Shown here: positions 28,003 to 37,036 of the stretch, piece by piece
How positions within the stretch are numbered: the stretch's first letter is position 1
Layout of the letters: every line of letters begins with the position of its first letter
Assembly (NCBI RefSeq): GCF_000426725.1
Contig: NZ_AUFX01000014.1
Coordinates: forward strand, 83,970-147,969
Source: Sporocytophaga myxococcoides DSM 11118
GTDB taxonomy: Bacteria > Bacteroidota > Bacteroidia > Cytophagales > Cytophagaceae
DNA length: 64,000 nt
Reading direction: 5' to 3'
Position numbers and translations under genes: made by a program
The notes under the pieces: generated by a model
What the model saw: only the letters and a program-made list of their open reading frames with translations
The model's database searches: none
What the model was told of the DNA's origin: nothing

Positions 28003-28530
28003 ATGAGAGTACGCGTAGCATTGACAATTTTATGTCTTCTGTCATGTTTCAATACCTTTGGACAGATTGTCCCTCCCGAAAAAAAGAAATTTAATATAGG
28101 AATTTATGATGGAATAGGAGGCGTTAATTTTTCCCCTATTCCAGCTGCTGATTTTCATGCTTTCAATACTACTCTAAGATTGGCTCCTGGGAACGACTAT
28201 TGGGCAATTGGTATTTATCAGGAAATTTTACCATTATCTAAAGTGTTTTACAACTGGAAATGGATTGTCAGTGCAGGGTATGGATCAAGAAAGGAAGAGG
28301 GGCTTTTCTATGGAGGAGGCCCAACAGTAATTTCTAAAGGTAATTCTCTTATTCTGCTTACAGGATTAAAGGCTTATATCGGATCCAGATTTTATTCCCA
28401 ATTTCAGTTGGGATACATTAATACACACTATAAAACTGAAAATTTTCCTGATAAACGAGAAAATGGAATGTATTTCGAATTTGGACTTGGGGTAAACATT
28501 TTCAAAAGCTTTAAGAAAAAGGCTGTTTAA
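28003..28530 (+). CDS. secreted hypothetical protein, probably outer-membrane beta barrel
   Basis: 175 aa with a signal peptide (VALTILCLLSCFNTFGQ, cleavage after FGQ-like). The mature part shows repeated amphipathic strands with aromatic girdles (YWAIGIYQEIL, WIVSAGYGS, FYSQFQLGYINTHY) and a final FEFGLGVNIF, typical of small outer-membrane barrels. No named family recognised. The stop codon is directly followed by the ATG of the AcpH gene. Confidence 0.7.
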   Translation: MRVRVALTILCLLSCFNTFGQIVPPEKKKFNIGIYDGIGGVNFSPIPAADFHAFNTTLRLAPGNDYWAIGIYQEILPLSKVFYNWKWIVSAGYGSRKEEGLFYGGGPTVISKGNSLILLTGLKAYIGSRFYSQFQLGYINTHYKTENFPDKRENGMYFEFGLGVNIFKSFKKKAV

Positions 28531-29121
28531 ATGAATTTTCTAGGGCATTTATATTTGTCAAGGAGACATTCTGATGAAATTATTATAGGGAATTTTATCG
28601 CGGATGGAGTTAGGGGAAAGGAATTAAAAGGGCTCCCTCCCACGGTTTTTCAAGGTATAAAGCTTCACAGAAGTATTGATGACTTTACTGATAAGAATTT
28701 CTGGGTAAAAAAGAGCAAACAAAGACTTTACAGTGAGTATGGAAAATATTCTCCTGTAATTGTTGATATTTATTATGACCATTTTTTAGCAATAAGCTGG
28801 GAAAAGTATTCCCCCGAAATCTCCCTCAAAGACTTTGCTCAGGCTTCTTATGATTTGCTAGAAAGCTATCCTCAGTATCTGACGAATAATGTTAAATTCC
28901 TGCTGACTCATATGAGAAATCAAAACTGGCTTTACAATTATTCAGAAATAGAATCGCTAGAGAAAACTTTTGAGGGAATGTCCAGACGCGCCACATTTAA
29001 ATCCAAGATGGAGACTGCCTGCAATGCTCTTGTAAAGGATTATGAATTTTATAAGGAAGAGTTTGCTGCTTTTTTTCCGGAGATTATAAGGTTTGTCGAA
29101 GAAATGGAAGTTCAGGAATAA
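28531..29121 (+). CDS. acpH: acyl carrier protein phosphodiesterase
   Basis: Removes 4'-phosphopantetheine from holo-ACP. 196 aa, as in E. coli AcpH. The motifs shared with E. coli (from memory) are NFLGHLYLS (H6), GNFIADGVRG (D25), KLHRSIDDFTD (H46, D50/D51, D54) and IYYDHFLA (D83, H84), the putative metal-binding set of this HD-like family. Starts immediately after the preceding stop (TAA-ATG), so co-transcribed with the barrel gene. Confidence 0.9.
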   Translation: MNFLGHLYLSRRHSDEIIIGNFIADGVRGKELKGLPPTVFQGIKLHRSIDDFTDKNFWVKKSKQRLYSEYGKYSPVIVDIYYDHFLAISWEKYSPEISLKDFAQASYDLLESYPQYLTNNVKFLLTHMRNQNWLYNYSEIESLEKTFEGMSRRATFKSKMETACNALVKDYEFYKEEFAAFFPEIIRFVEEMEVQE

Positions 29122-29225
29122 TACTGAATTTTTGAATGTTTAGAATTTTTTGAGTCAATATTTGTTTTACATCCATAACCGCTCATTTAAACCGGATCTT
29201 TCTGATCCAATTTAAATTAACCATT

Positions 29226-29864
29226 ATGGGATTTCTTTTAAACACTTATTTATTCCTTACCGAATCAAAAGATATCATGGTAGGAAGTTTTATTGGCTCA
29301 AATGTAAAACCGAACAAAGTCGACAATTATGGGGCTGAGATTAGAAAAGGAATTCTATCAAATCATCTTATTACAAACTTTAAAAGGTCACATTTGAGTT
29401 ACCTTGCGAGCCAAAAACGTTTAAGTCCCAAGTTTTCAAAATACACAGAGGATGTCGTGGATCTCTTGTATGACCACCTTCTAGCATCTACCTGGAAAGA
29501 AAGAAATGAATACCCTTTTGTTGATTTTATCCAAAATCTTTATCAGGATTTGCTGGAATTTCATTCTGTATTTCCTTATAAAATGAACAGGCTTTTGCCT
29601 TTCATAATCTCAAATAATCTATTTGGTCTACTTGAGACTATGAATGGGGTTCATAAATACATAAAACTAATGGCCAAACGAGATACGTTGAAAGGAAATT
29701 TCGAATATGCTATCACAGACTTTCTTGAAAACTATGTTGAATTCAGAAATGATTTTAAAGTTGTCTTGAATGACCTATCTGATTTTGTCCAGACAGATTG
29801 TAAAAAGAATCTTGAAGAGATTTTTCAGGGTAATACTCCTCAGTTTATCAAAACTTATAAGTAA
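29226..29864 (+). CDS. degenerate AcpH paralogue
   Basis: 212 aa. It aligns to the neighbouring AcpH without gaps over about the first 90 residues: GFLLNTYLF for NFLGHLYLS, GSFIGSNVKP for GNFIADGVRG, LYDHLLASTW for YYDHFLAISW. It has lost H6 (N), D25 (S), H46 (N), D50/D51 (T/N) and D54 (R), and keeps only D83-H84. A catalytic role is therefore unlikely; a regulatory or ACP-binding pseudoenzyme is possible (inference). It follows acpH by 104 bp and overlaps the convergent PAP2 gene by 17 bp. Confidence 0.75.
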   Translation: MGFLLNTYLFLTESKDIMVGSFIGSNVKPNKVDNYGAEIRKGILSNHLITNFKRSHLSYLASQKRLSPKFSKYTEDVVDLLYDHLLASTWKERNEYPFVDFIQNLYQDLLEFHSVFPYKMNRLLPFIISNNLFGLLETMNGVHKYIKLMAKRDTLKGNFEYAITDFLENYVEFRNDFKVVLNDLSDFVQTDCKKNLEEIFQGNTPQFIKTYK

Positions 29865-30654
29865 AGGATACTATTCCTGTTTGGTTATAATATGTTGGAA
29901 TGATAGAAATATTTGCGTCTTTCTTTCTTTTATGAATTTCCGGAATTAAAATTCCTAAGGCAACGCCAATTGGAAGGCCAGCAATAATATCAGTTGGGAA
30001 ATGCTGACCGTTTTGGTATCTGAAGTATGCGACAAGTGCAGGAGGAATCGACGCTGCTGTCCATATGATCCATTCATTTTTCATATCAGGGTAATAATCA
30101 TGAAGGACTTTTGCTGCAAAAAAAGTGGAAGCCGCCGCCGCCGCCGGATGTCCTGCAAAGAATGAGTTTAATGCACCTTTGCCTGTCCTTTTCTCCATTT
30201 CCACCTCTGAATTGTAAACATAAGGACGTTTTCTTCTAGTCTGACTGACTCCCCAGGTGTATATGACGCCCATTGCGCCCATTGTTTCAAGGTAGAGCGT
30301 TACTATTTTTAGTCCATCATGCCTTATATTTTTGTCTGCGAGTGTTAAAAAAGGAAGGGCTATAGCTGTATATAAAGCAGCATCTGAATATGTTCCAGCA
30401 ATACTTTGATTGTTGCGTGCAGCTCCTCTGTCAAATGCATTGACATCTTCAGGACTAAGAGTAACCACATAAGCACTGTCCAGTCTTGGTTTGGCTCTCA
30501 ACTCTTTTAATCCTAGATAGCTAAGTCCGCCTGCTACAGGAATTGAAATAACATCAATTGCTCTGACTCTGTAAGGACAGGTCTGTGAGAGGCAAACATT
30601 AAAAATATTTAATAATATAAGTATCCCGGTTAGTACTACCTTTATCATTTTCAA
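29848..30654 (-). CDS. PAP2-superfamily phosphatase
   Basis: Membrane-associated lipid or pyrophosphate phosphatase family. 268 aa with an N-terminal signal/anchor. The three motifs are present but atypical: RRKRPY (motif 1), NSFFAGHPA in place of PSGH (motif 2), and YFRYQNGQHFPTD (motif 3). Motif 2 is followed by five Ala encoded by a (GCC)n run. Substrate unknown; undecaprenyl-PP or phosphatidic acid are family options. Convergent overlap of 17 bp with the AcpH paralogue. Confidence 0.85.
   Translation of the reverse strand: MKMIKVVLTGILILLNIFNVCLSQTCPYRVRAIDVISIPVAGGLSYLGLKELRAKPRLDSAYVVTLSPEDVNAFDRGAARNNQSIAGTYSDAALYTAIALPFLTLADKNIRHDGLKIVTLYLETMGAMGVIYTWGVSQTRRKRPYVYNSEVEMEKRTGKGALNSFFAGHPAAAAASTFFAAKVLHDYYPDMKNEWIIWTAASIPPALVAYFRYQNGQHFPTDIIAGLPIGVALGILIPEIHKRKKDANISIIPTYYNQTGIVSFTYKF
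30131..30146 (-). repeat. trinucleotide run within the PAP2 gene
   Basis: Five GCC units (GGC on the coding strand) encode Ala-Ala-Ala-Ala-Ala directly after the FAGHP motif. Such a run is unusual in this AT-rich sequence and could vary in length by slippage without changing frame. Confidence 0.6.
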
Positions 30655-30712
30655 AAAACTTGCAGTGATTAAGATTTAACCTCTTTAGTATTGAAAATGT
30701 TAGTCCGGGTAT

Positions 30713-31375
30713 TTATTCTTCATTAAAATTGATGTTTTTTCCTAAGGTACCTTTCCAACGTTTCCAGAAACTTTCTCTTTCGGTTATACTAATAAAATTT
30801 TGAACTTGAGCCGTTGAGTCTATGATCTTTGGATCAATTTTGTTGATCTGTTTTAGTGTGTCGAATACAATAGGAATATGGGCTACATCAAGTTTAAACT
30901 TCTTGCCAAACCTTCTTAATAGTTTATCCTGATAAGGATCTGTTGCCAGTGCTATTCTTTTAAACCCCATTTTTTTTGCCAATTTATAAGAGTAATAAAG
31001 ATTTTCAGTACTATGCTCAGCTTTGGTTTCTGCAAAAATATTCTCTTTGGGAATACCAAGGGCTTCACCATATAGTGCCATGATTTTACTCTCTACATAG
31101 GGTGTGTATACAGCACTTCCAGAATAAATAATGTTTTTGGCGATACCTTTCTTGTAAAGATATTCAGACCAATAGACCCTTATTTTCATTACCGGGTGCC
31201 AATTGCCATTGTCATATGGATAGGGAATTCCAGGCACAATTATGACATCATATGGTTCTGATTTCATCGCCTGATTAAGGTATCTCTCAGGTTTTCGTGT
31301 TGCACAAGAAGTTAGAATTGCTAAAAAATATAATAAGCCTAATGGGAAAAAATACTTTTTCATAATAATAAGCAT
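30713..31375 (-). CDS. DUF218/YdcF-like lipoprotein
   Basis: 220 aa. The signal peptide with lipobox LTSC (C24 from the first ATG) indicates a lipoprotein. DUF218 features are YDVIIVPGIPY near the start, NIIYSGSAVYTPYVES, the acidic/His segment ETKAEHSTENLYYSYKLAKK, and IALATDPYQ. YdcF/SanA proteins are linked to envelope barrier function; the activity is unknown. Two ATGs (31375 and 31363) are possible; the first directly follows the upstream stop, the second gives a neater signal peptide. Confidence 0.82.
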   Translation of the reverse strand: MLIIMKKYFFPLGLLYFLAILTSCATRKPERYLNQAMKSEPYDVIIVPGIPYPYDNGNWHPVMKIRVYWSEYLYKKGIAKNIIYSGSAVYTPYVESKIMALYGEALGIPKENIFAETKAEHSTENLYYSYKLAKKMGFKRIALATDPYQDKLLRRFGKKFKLDVAHIPIVFDTLKQINKIDPKIIDSTAQVQNFISITERESFWKRWKGTLGKNINFNEE

Positions 31376-32410
31376 TTAAAATTTACTTATGATTTTACTT
31401 AAGTCAAAGCGTCGGCCAGCGTAAAACCTAATGTTGCCAAGGTGGTAATTTATTGACGAATGCTCTGAGTTGTCCATTGAAATGTTATCTGTAGTTAGGT
31501 TAAATCCAGCATAAAACTTTCCTCCATTGTATCCTGTTGCAACGCGGATTTGTGACCTGAAAGCAATTTTTGTTTTACTATAAAAATAGTCAAGATTCTC
31601 TTTTTGTCCTTCAAAATTTACAAATGCTATACCTGGAATTGTAGAAACAGTTATGAAGAAATGTTTACGAATTACTAAAGTATACGCATAACCAACACCG
31701 GCACCAAATGTTAGAGTTTTTCCTTTGATCAGATATGCCTTATCATTAAAGGCAGATTCCATTTGAATTGGTATTATGCTTGAATCTGACTGAAGGTTAA
31801 AGAAGTTTATATAACCCCCAAGTAGCAGTGAGCCTGCTCTATGCTTTTGAGCTTCATCCTGGTTGAATGCAGCCCGATATGAAAAACGGCTGGAATTAAG
31901 TATGTAATAAAAACTTCCTCCTAAAGCTACTGTTGCAATATCCGGTCTTTTAGGGTAAGGATCATATTTTGAATTCCAAGAAGGATTCAGTTCTTTCGCA
32001 TTTTCAATATAAAAACCCTTGTAAGTCTGAAGGTTCAGATCGACAATGGTTTTCCTGCCGTATCTGCTGGCATGCAAATCCCTCTGGTATGTTTTACCAT
32101 ACTTATCATTATCATTATTAATGAAAGGTAGATTGAAGGCGAGTTCAAGACCGATTTTTTGGTAATATCCTGCAAACCCCATCGCAAGGCTTTCATTTGG
32201 TTTGTACTTTAAACTTCTTTTGCTGTTTTTATCGTAAATATTAAAGTTATTGCCTCTGGTAATAAATGTTGCTTTGGTTGTTAGAAGATTGGAATAACTT
32301 ATAATATACAGTGTGTCGTACTTTGGTTTTTTGCTATTTTGCTCTTGAGAGAAACTTAAATGAGTTGAAAATAAAATGATTACTAAAGTGAAGAGCCTGA
32401 AAAAGGACAT
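31376..32410 (-). CDS. DUF4421 outer-membrane-type protein
   Basis: 344 aa from the ATG at 32410, which starts a clean signal peptide (MSFFRLFTLVIILFSTHLSFS); the frame extends to an ATG at 32449. The mature protein consists of amphipathic beta strands (LAMGFAGYYQKIGLELAFNLP, TVALGGSFYYIL, LTFGAGVGYAYTLVI), ending with F (SKIISKF), as in outer-membrane barrels. I recognise it as DUF4421 (from memory), function unknown. The stop touches the ATG of the DUF218 lipoprotein gene, so the two form an operon. Confidence 0.8.
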   Translation of the reverse strand: MSFFRLFTLVIILFSTHLSFSQEQNSKKPKYDTLYIISYSNLLTTKATFITRGNNFNIYDKNSKRSLKYKPNESLAMGFAGYYQKIGLELAFNLPFINNDNDKYGKTYQRDLHASRYGRKTIVDLNLQTYKGFYIENAKELNPSWNSKYDPYPKRPDIATVALGGSFYYILNSSRFSYRAAFNQDEAQKHRAGSLLLGGYINFFNLQSDSSIIPIQMESAFNDKAYLIKGKTLTFGAGVGYAYTLVIRKHFFITVSTIPGIAFVNFEGQKENLDYFYSKTKIAFRSQIRVATGYNGGKFYAGFNLTTDNISMDNSEHSSINYHLGNIRFYAGRRFDLSKIISKF

Positions 32411-32640
32411 TTGTATGTATTTCTCAATAAAATTTCTCAAAAGATACATATTTCCGTCCTATTTTTCTGTATTTAAAGTTTGAACATGGGGTTTACTAAC
32501 ATAGGAACGAAGTAAAATTAAACATTATTTAGCTTTCCCTATTTTACTTTGGCTGGCTTTTATTAAGAGTATTCTTATGAATAAATGAATAAAATTGTCA
32601 AATTTAAGTCAGTATAAAAGGAGTTATATTTTTCTGAGCA

Positions 32641-34617
32641 ATGAAAATTACCATCAGCGACGATATCATTAAGGATTTTTCAAAAGCTTCTTCCAGAGAG
32701 TGGTTGGAAACGAATGGCTTAGGAGGATGGGCAAGCGGATCATTATCTGGTGCAAACACCAGGAGTTATCATGGAATGTTTGTGGTCGCTACAAATCCTC
32801 CTGTAGGAAGGATGGTGCTAATTTCAAAACTTGAAGAATTTATTAAGTTTAAAGGAGTAAAGTTTGAGTTAAGCGCCAATCAGTTTCCCTCTAATATCTG
32901 CGCTACAGGACTGGAATATTTTGAAAAGTATGAGCAGGAGTATTTTCCTGAATTCCATTATAAAATCGGTGATAAGATTGAAATAGTAAAAACTATTGCT
33001 GCTATCTACGAAGAAAATACAATCGTTGTAACTTATGAGGTAAAGAATGCTGTAGATGAATTTGAACTTGAGTTAAAGCCTTTTATATCTTACAGGGATT
33101 ACCATGGATTGATCAAAGAGAATAAAAACTTAAAATGGGAGGCTGTATTTGGAAATGACGTTCTGAAAATGGATCCTTATGAGGGTTTGCCACCTTCATA
33201 TATATTTCTTAAAAACTCAAATTTTAAATTTGCCCCAGCCTGGTTTCTCAATTTTGAATATAGAGAAGAGCAAAACAGAGGCCTTCAGTTTTCTGAAGAC
33301 TTATTTAGTTATGGTAATTTCAGCGTTAAACTCAAGCAAGGAAATAAAATCGGTGTGATTATTTCTGACAAAGATCCTTCCAGAAAAGATCCTTTTAAAC
33401 TGATTTCCGCTGAAAGAAAACGTAGAGAAAAAATCACCAGAAATATTCCATTTAAAGATGACCTTTCTCAGAGACTTTCTATCGCTGCTGATCAATTTGT
33501 TGTGAAGAGAGGGAAGAATCTTAAGACAATTATTGCAGGTTATCATTGGTTTTCAGACTGGGGAAGAGATACAATGATTTCATTACCAGGTATTTGTCTG
33601 GTGACCGGGAGGTTTGACGAAGCTAAAAAGATTCTTAAAGCTTTTGCTAAAAGTATAGACATGGGAATGATTCCCAACAGATTTCCGGACGTTGGGGAGG
33701 AACCTGAGTATAACACAGTAGATGCTACTTTATGGTTCTTTATTGCAATTAAAAAATACCTCGATTATTCAGGAGATAAAACTTTTGTATTGAAAGATCT
33801 CTATTCTTCATTGAAAGACATTATTCAATGGCACGATAGAGGTACAAGGTATAACATCAAGGTTCAGGAAGATGGTCTGCTATATGCAGGGCAGAATGGT
33901 GTACAACTTACCTGGATGGATGCGAAAATCGGTAATTGGGTTGTTACACCAAGAGAGGGTAAAGCTGTTGAAATTAATGCGCTTTGGTATAATTCTTTAA
34001 TGATCCTTGGTGAACTGGCAGATCTCAAAGGGGAATTGAAGGCCAGTCGTCAGTTTTACGAAAGGGCAGGGCATATTAAAAAAGCCTTTCTTGATGCTTT
34101 TGTAATAAAAGGTCAGGGATACCTGTATGATTATATTAACCAATACGAACATAATAGTTCTGTAAGACCTAATATGCTTTTTGCTATTAGTTTACCTTAT
34201 CCACTTCTGGATGAAGAACTATCTGCTTCAATACTAAAGATCACAGAAGAAAAACTTTTAACTCCTGTCGGACTAAGGAGCTTGTCTCCTGATGATCCTC
34301 AATACAAAGGTAACTATTCTGGGGATAGACTTGCAAGAGATGGAGCTTATCATCAGGGAACTGTTTGGGGATGGCTGATCGGACCATACATTACTGCAAA
34401 AGTCAGGTTGGAGGGAGATAAAGGGAGACAGGATGTTGAGCAATGGATACAAAATTTTCAATATCATCTGAGCGAGGCTGCAATAGGCAGTATATCAGAA
34501 ATATTTGATGGGAATGAACCTTATGCTCCTAAAGGATGCGTAGCTCAGGCATGGAGCGTTGCAGAACTTCTAAGAGCTTATCTTGAAGATGTTAAGGACG
34601 TCTTTAAGAAGAAATAG
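32641..34617 (+). CDS. glycogen debranching enzyme (amylo-alpha-1,6-glucosidase, GH133)
   Basis: Removes alpha-1,6 branch points of glycogen. 658 aa: N-terminal GDE_N domain beginning SSREWLETNGLGGWASGSLSG with NTRSYHGMFV, and an (alpha/alpha)6 C-terminal domain with WFSDWGRDTMISLPG, VDATLWFFIAIKKYL, LTWMDAKIGNWVVTPREGKAVEINALWYNS and YHQGTVWGWLIGPYI. It is the archaeal/Bacteroidota type, not GlgX. It pairs functionally with GlgB at 8327 although the genes are far apart. Convergent with the DUF5686 gene, with a 4-bp gap and no hairpin seen. Confidence 0.92.
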   Translation: MKITISDDIIKDFSKASSREWLETNGLGGWASGSLSGANTRSYHGMFVVATNPPVGRMVLISKLEEFIKFKGVKFELSANQFPSNICATGLEYFEKYEQEYFPEFHYKIGDKIEIVKTIAAIYEENTIVVTYEVKNAVDEFELELKPFISYRDYHGLIKENKNLKWEAVFGNDVLKMDPYEGLPPSYIFLKNSNFKFAPAWFLNFEYREEQNRGLQFSEDLFSYGNFSVKLKQGNKIGVIISDKDPSRKDPFKLISAERKRREKITRNIPFKDDLSQRLSIAADQFVVKRGKNLKTIIAGYHWFSDWGRDTMISLPGICLVTGRFDEAKKILKAFAKSIDMGMIPNRFPDVGEEPEYNTVDATLWFFIAIKKYLDYSGDKTFVLKDLYSSLKDIIQWHDRGTRYNIKVQEDGLLYAGQNGVQLTWMDAKIGNWVVTPREGKAVEINALWYNSLMILGELADLKGELKASRQFYERAGHIKKAFLDAFVIKGQGYLYDYINQYEHNSSVRPNMLFAISLPYPLLDEELSASILKITEEKLLTPVGLRSLSPDDPQYKGNYSGDRLARDGAYHQGTVWGWLIGPYITAKVRLEGDKGRQDVEQWIQNFQYHLSEAAIGSISEIFDGNEPYAPKGCVAQAWSVAELLRAYLEDVKDVFKKK

Positions 34618-34621
34618 TATG

Positions 34622-37036
34622 TTATAAAAAGAAGTTAGTAGCAAACTTGAATACAAAGTTATCTCCAAAATGTGGTAACGCATAAGGACCATATCTGAGG
34701 AAGACACCGGCACCTATACCTAATCTCAAACCAGCTAGGTTTATAACAACAACATTGTTAAGGAAAGAGCCTCCTTCAAAATATCCCTTCTCCATCGTTT
34801 TGAATGGAATCTTTTGTTGATATTCTGGATGAGATAAACTTCCGATACCAATATTATTGATGATCCATAGTGAAGGAGTAATTGACCTTGTAATAAATAA
34901 TTTTCCAAAATCGTGAGAAAAGAATAAACTTGCATATTTATTACTCAAAAACTCATTGAATTTCATGGTCTCAAAGCTGTTGTGAAATACAACAGATGTG
35001 TTTCTGTAGCTACCCTTTTGATTATAGAGTTTCATATAAGGTGCATCTCCGGTAATTATACCTGTCTCCAGCTGAATGCCCGTTTTCCCCAGGAAAAGAA
35101 TTCTCAATGTTTCCTCAATCTTTAAGGCAAATCGGTTATAATTAAAATCTCCAAATACACCTTTCTTAAATCCTTTCTGCCAAATAAAAGAAACGACAGG
35201 GTAGTTAGTCGGCTGAGGATACTTTCTTTTTAATACATTGAAATACTGTTCCCCAAATGCATATCGAAATCCAAATTTAAATTCTGTAAAATTAAACTTT
35301 AAGCTGTCGACTCCTCTGTAAACGTATTCATAAGTGGGTCTATGCTGACTGTTATCAAAGGAAACCATCATATCCATGTTTTTAAATGGATGATAAGCGA
35401 TTGAATTTTCCTGCTCAAAAACAAGATCTAATATTCTTAACCAGAATTTCCTCAGTGCTTCACTGCTATACTGATATCTGTTATAAGGATAGAAATTGGC
35501 TCCAGCCTCTCTCAAGTCATAAGAGAATCTGGCATTAAAAGATAGTGGGACTTCATAAAAGGGTTTATAGGTAAAGTCTGCTCCATATTTAAATTTTTGA
35601 TCTCTTATGCCATAGCCAATGTAGCCTCCGTATTTGATTTTGTCTGAGTATTTTTCATTGGTATGTGCTCCAAAACCAATCCTTGTCCCTTCTACTTTGT
35701 TAAATGTCAAAAGTCTGTTTACATCTATATCTATCTTTCTAAAAGGAAGTTCTCCGTAAAATACCTTTTCTCCAAATGTCAAGAAATTTTCGACATCCTT
35801 TTTATACTTAAATGATTCAAAGTAATAATAGGTAATAGAATCTGCATGAGTAAGAGGCTCTTTTCTTATAGTCTTCCAAAACTGCTCATCTTTCTTGTTG
35901 GCACGTTCAGCATAGTTGAGAATGACTTCATTAAAAGCTCTTTTATGCAGATATGCATTTAGGTTTACATCAAAGATGTACGAGTTTCCATTGGCTATAT
36001 ACTTTTCTGTTCCTCTTGAAAATACGATGACCGTTTTGGTCCTGGAAGGAAACCAGACATTTTTGTTTAGGTGGAATTGATAGGACTGAAGTAGTTTTAT
36101 TTCAATTTTCCCTTCTTCATATGGAGAAACATTCAAATGTTCTATAGCATATTTATTACTATTTATAAACACAGTTCCTTTCAGTCCGTCAAAATATCGA
36201 TCACTTCGTGGATTAAATTTGATAACATAAACAGTGTCTTTATTAGGATAAATGGTATCTATCAGGTTGAATGCATATCTGTGAAATACATCTCTGTTCA
36301 AAGGGCTAGGATAGCTTTTGCCGGCAATGTTAAGGTAGTCTTTATATAAAGATGCATTTTGTACCTGGTTGGCTTGAACCATCAACAAAGGAAGATCAAT
36401 TCCTGAAGATTTTGCACCATCCAATTCTTCTCTTTGATGCAATTGGTCTATAAATTTTTTTTCGCTGGATGTTTCAATCAGAATGAAATGCTGTTCTTCT
36501 TTTAATTTTTTAAATGAAAGAGAAAATTTCTTGAAAATGAGACTGAGAAACTTATTTGATTTTTCAACTTCAGTGGTGGCAAGGCTGAATTTATTATAGG
36601 TTTTGTAACTATAATAATGCATTTTCTCTGGGTTGTTCAGATCTTTATGATCCATTACTTTTTTAATAATCTCAGTTGCAATAGGATCAGAAACCTTTGA
36701 TATCTCAAAAAATAAAAACTTATTAAGCTTTACAGATTGACTAGTGTCAAAAGGAGGAAAGATAGTCACTGGTCTGTGCATGTACAGATCAAATGTTATC
36801 TTCTTTAAAGAGAATTTATTAGCAATAGCAAAATTGCCATCTATATCTGATAGATAATCCAGAGAATCATTTACTCTGATGTGGACAAAAGGAAGAGAGT
36901 TACCTGAAAATGTTTCTTTTACAGTTCCTTTTAATGTGTCTGTTTGAGCAACTAGTATTTGGGATAAAAAAAGCAGGATTATAAAAATCCCTGTGCTTGT
37001 TAAATTTTTTAAAAGTACAGGGTACACATTTTTCAT
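34622..37036 (-). CDS. DUF5686 family outer membrane protein with CarboxypepD-like N-terminus
   Basis: 804 aa. A signal peptide (IFIILLFLSQILVAQ) is followed by a carboxypeptidase-regulatory-like domain (LKGTVKETFSGNSLPFVHIRV, residues about 37-105), a soluble middle region, and a long C-terminal beta barrel ending in Phe-rich FKFATNFFL. This is the layout of DUF5686 proteins of Bacteroidota (family from memory, function unknown). It overlaps the patatin gene upstream by 4 bp (ATGA), so they are translationally coupled. This suggests a membrane-lipid related pair (inference). Confidence 0.83.
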   Translation of the reverse strand: MKNVYPVLLKNLTSTGIFIILLFLSQILVAQTDTLKGTVKETFSGNSLPFVHIRVNDSLDYLSDIDGNFAIANKFSLKKITFDLYMHRPVTIFPPFDTSQSVKLNKFLFFEISKVSDPIATEIIKKVMDHKDLNNPEKMHYYSYKTYNKFSLATTEVEKSNKFLSLIFKKFSLSFKKLKEEQHFILIETSSEKKFIDQLHQREELDGAKSSGIDLPLLMVQANQVQNASLYKDYLNIAGKSYPSPLNRDVFHRYAFNLIDTIYPNKDTVYVIKFNPRSDRYFDGLKGTVFINSNKYAIEHLNVSPYEEGKIEIKLLQSYQFHLNKNVWFPSRTKTVIVFSRGTEKYIANGNSYIFDVNLNAYLHKRAFNEVILNYAERANKKDEQFWKTIRKEPLTHADSITYYYFESFKYKKDVENFLTFGEKVFYGELPFRKIDIDVNRLLTFNKVEGTRIGFGAHTNEKYSDKIKYGGYIGYGIRDQKFKYGADFTYKPFYEVPLSFNARFSYDLREAGANFYPYNRYQYSSEALRKFWLRILDLVFEQENSIAYHPFKNMDMMVSFDNSQHRPTYEYVYRGVDSLKFNFTEFKFGFRYAFGEQYFNVLKRKYPQPTNYPVVSFIWQKGFKKGVFGDFNYNRFALKIEETLRILFLGKTGIQLETGIITGDAPYMKLYNQKGSYRNTSVVFHNSFETMKFNEFLSNKYASLFFSHDFGKLFITRSITPSLWIINNIGIGSLSHPEYQQKIPFKTMEKGYFEGGSFLNNVVVINLAGLRLGIGAGVFLRYGPYALPHFGDNFVFKFATNFFL

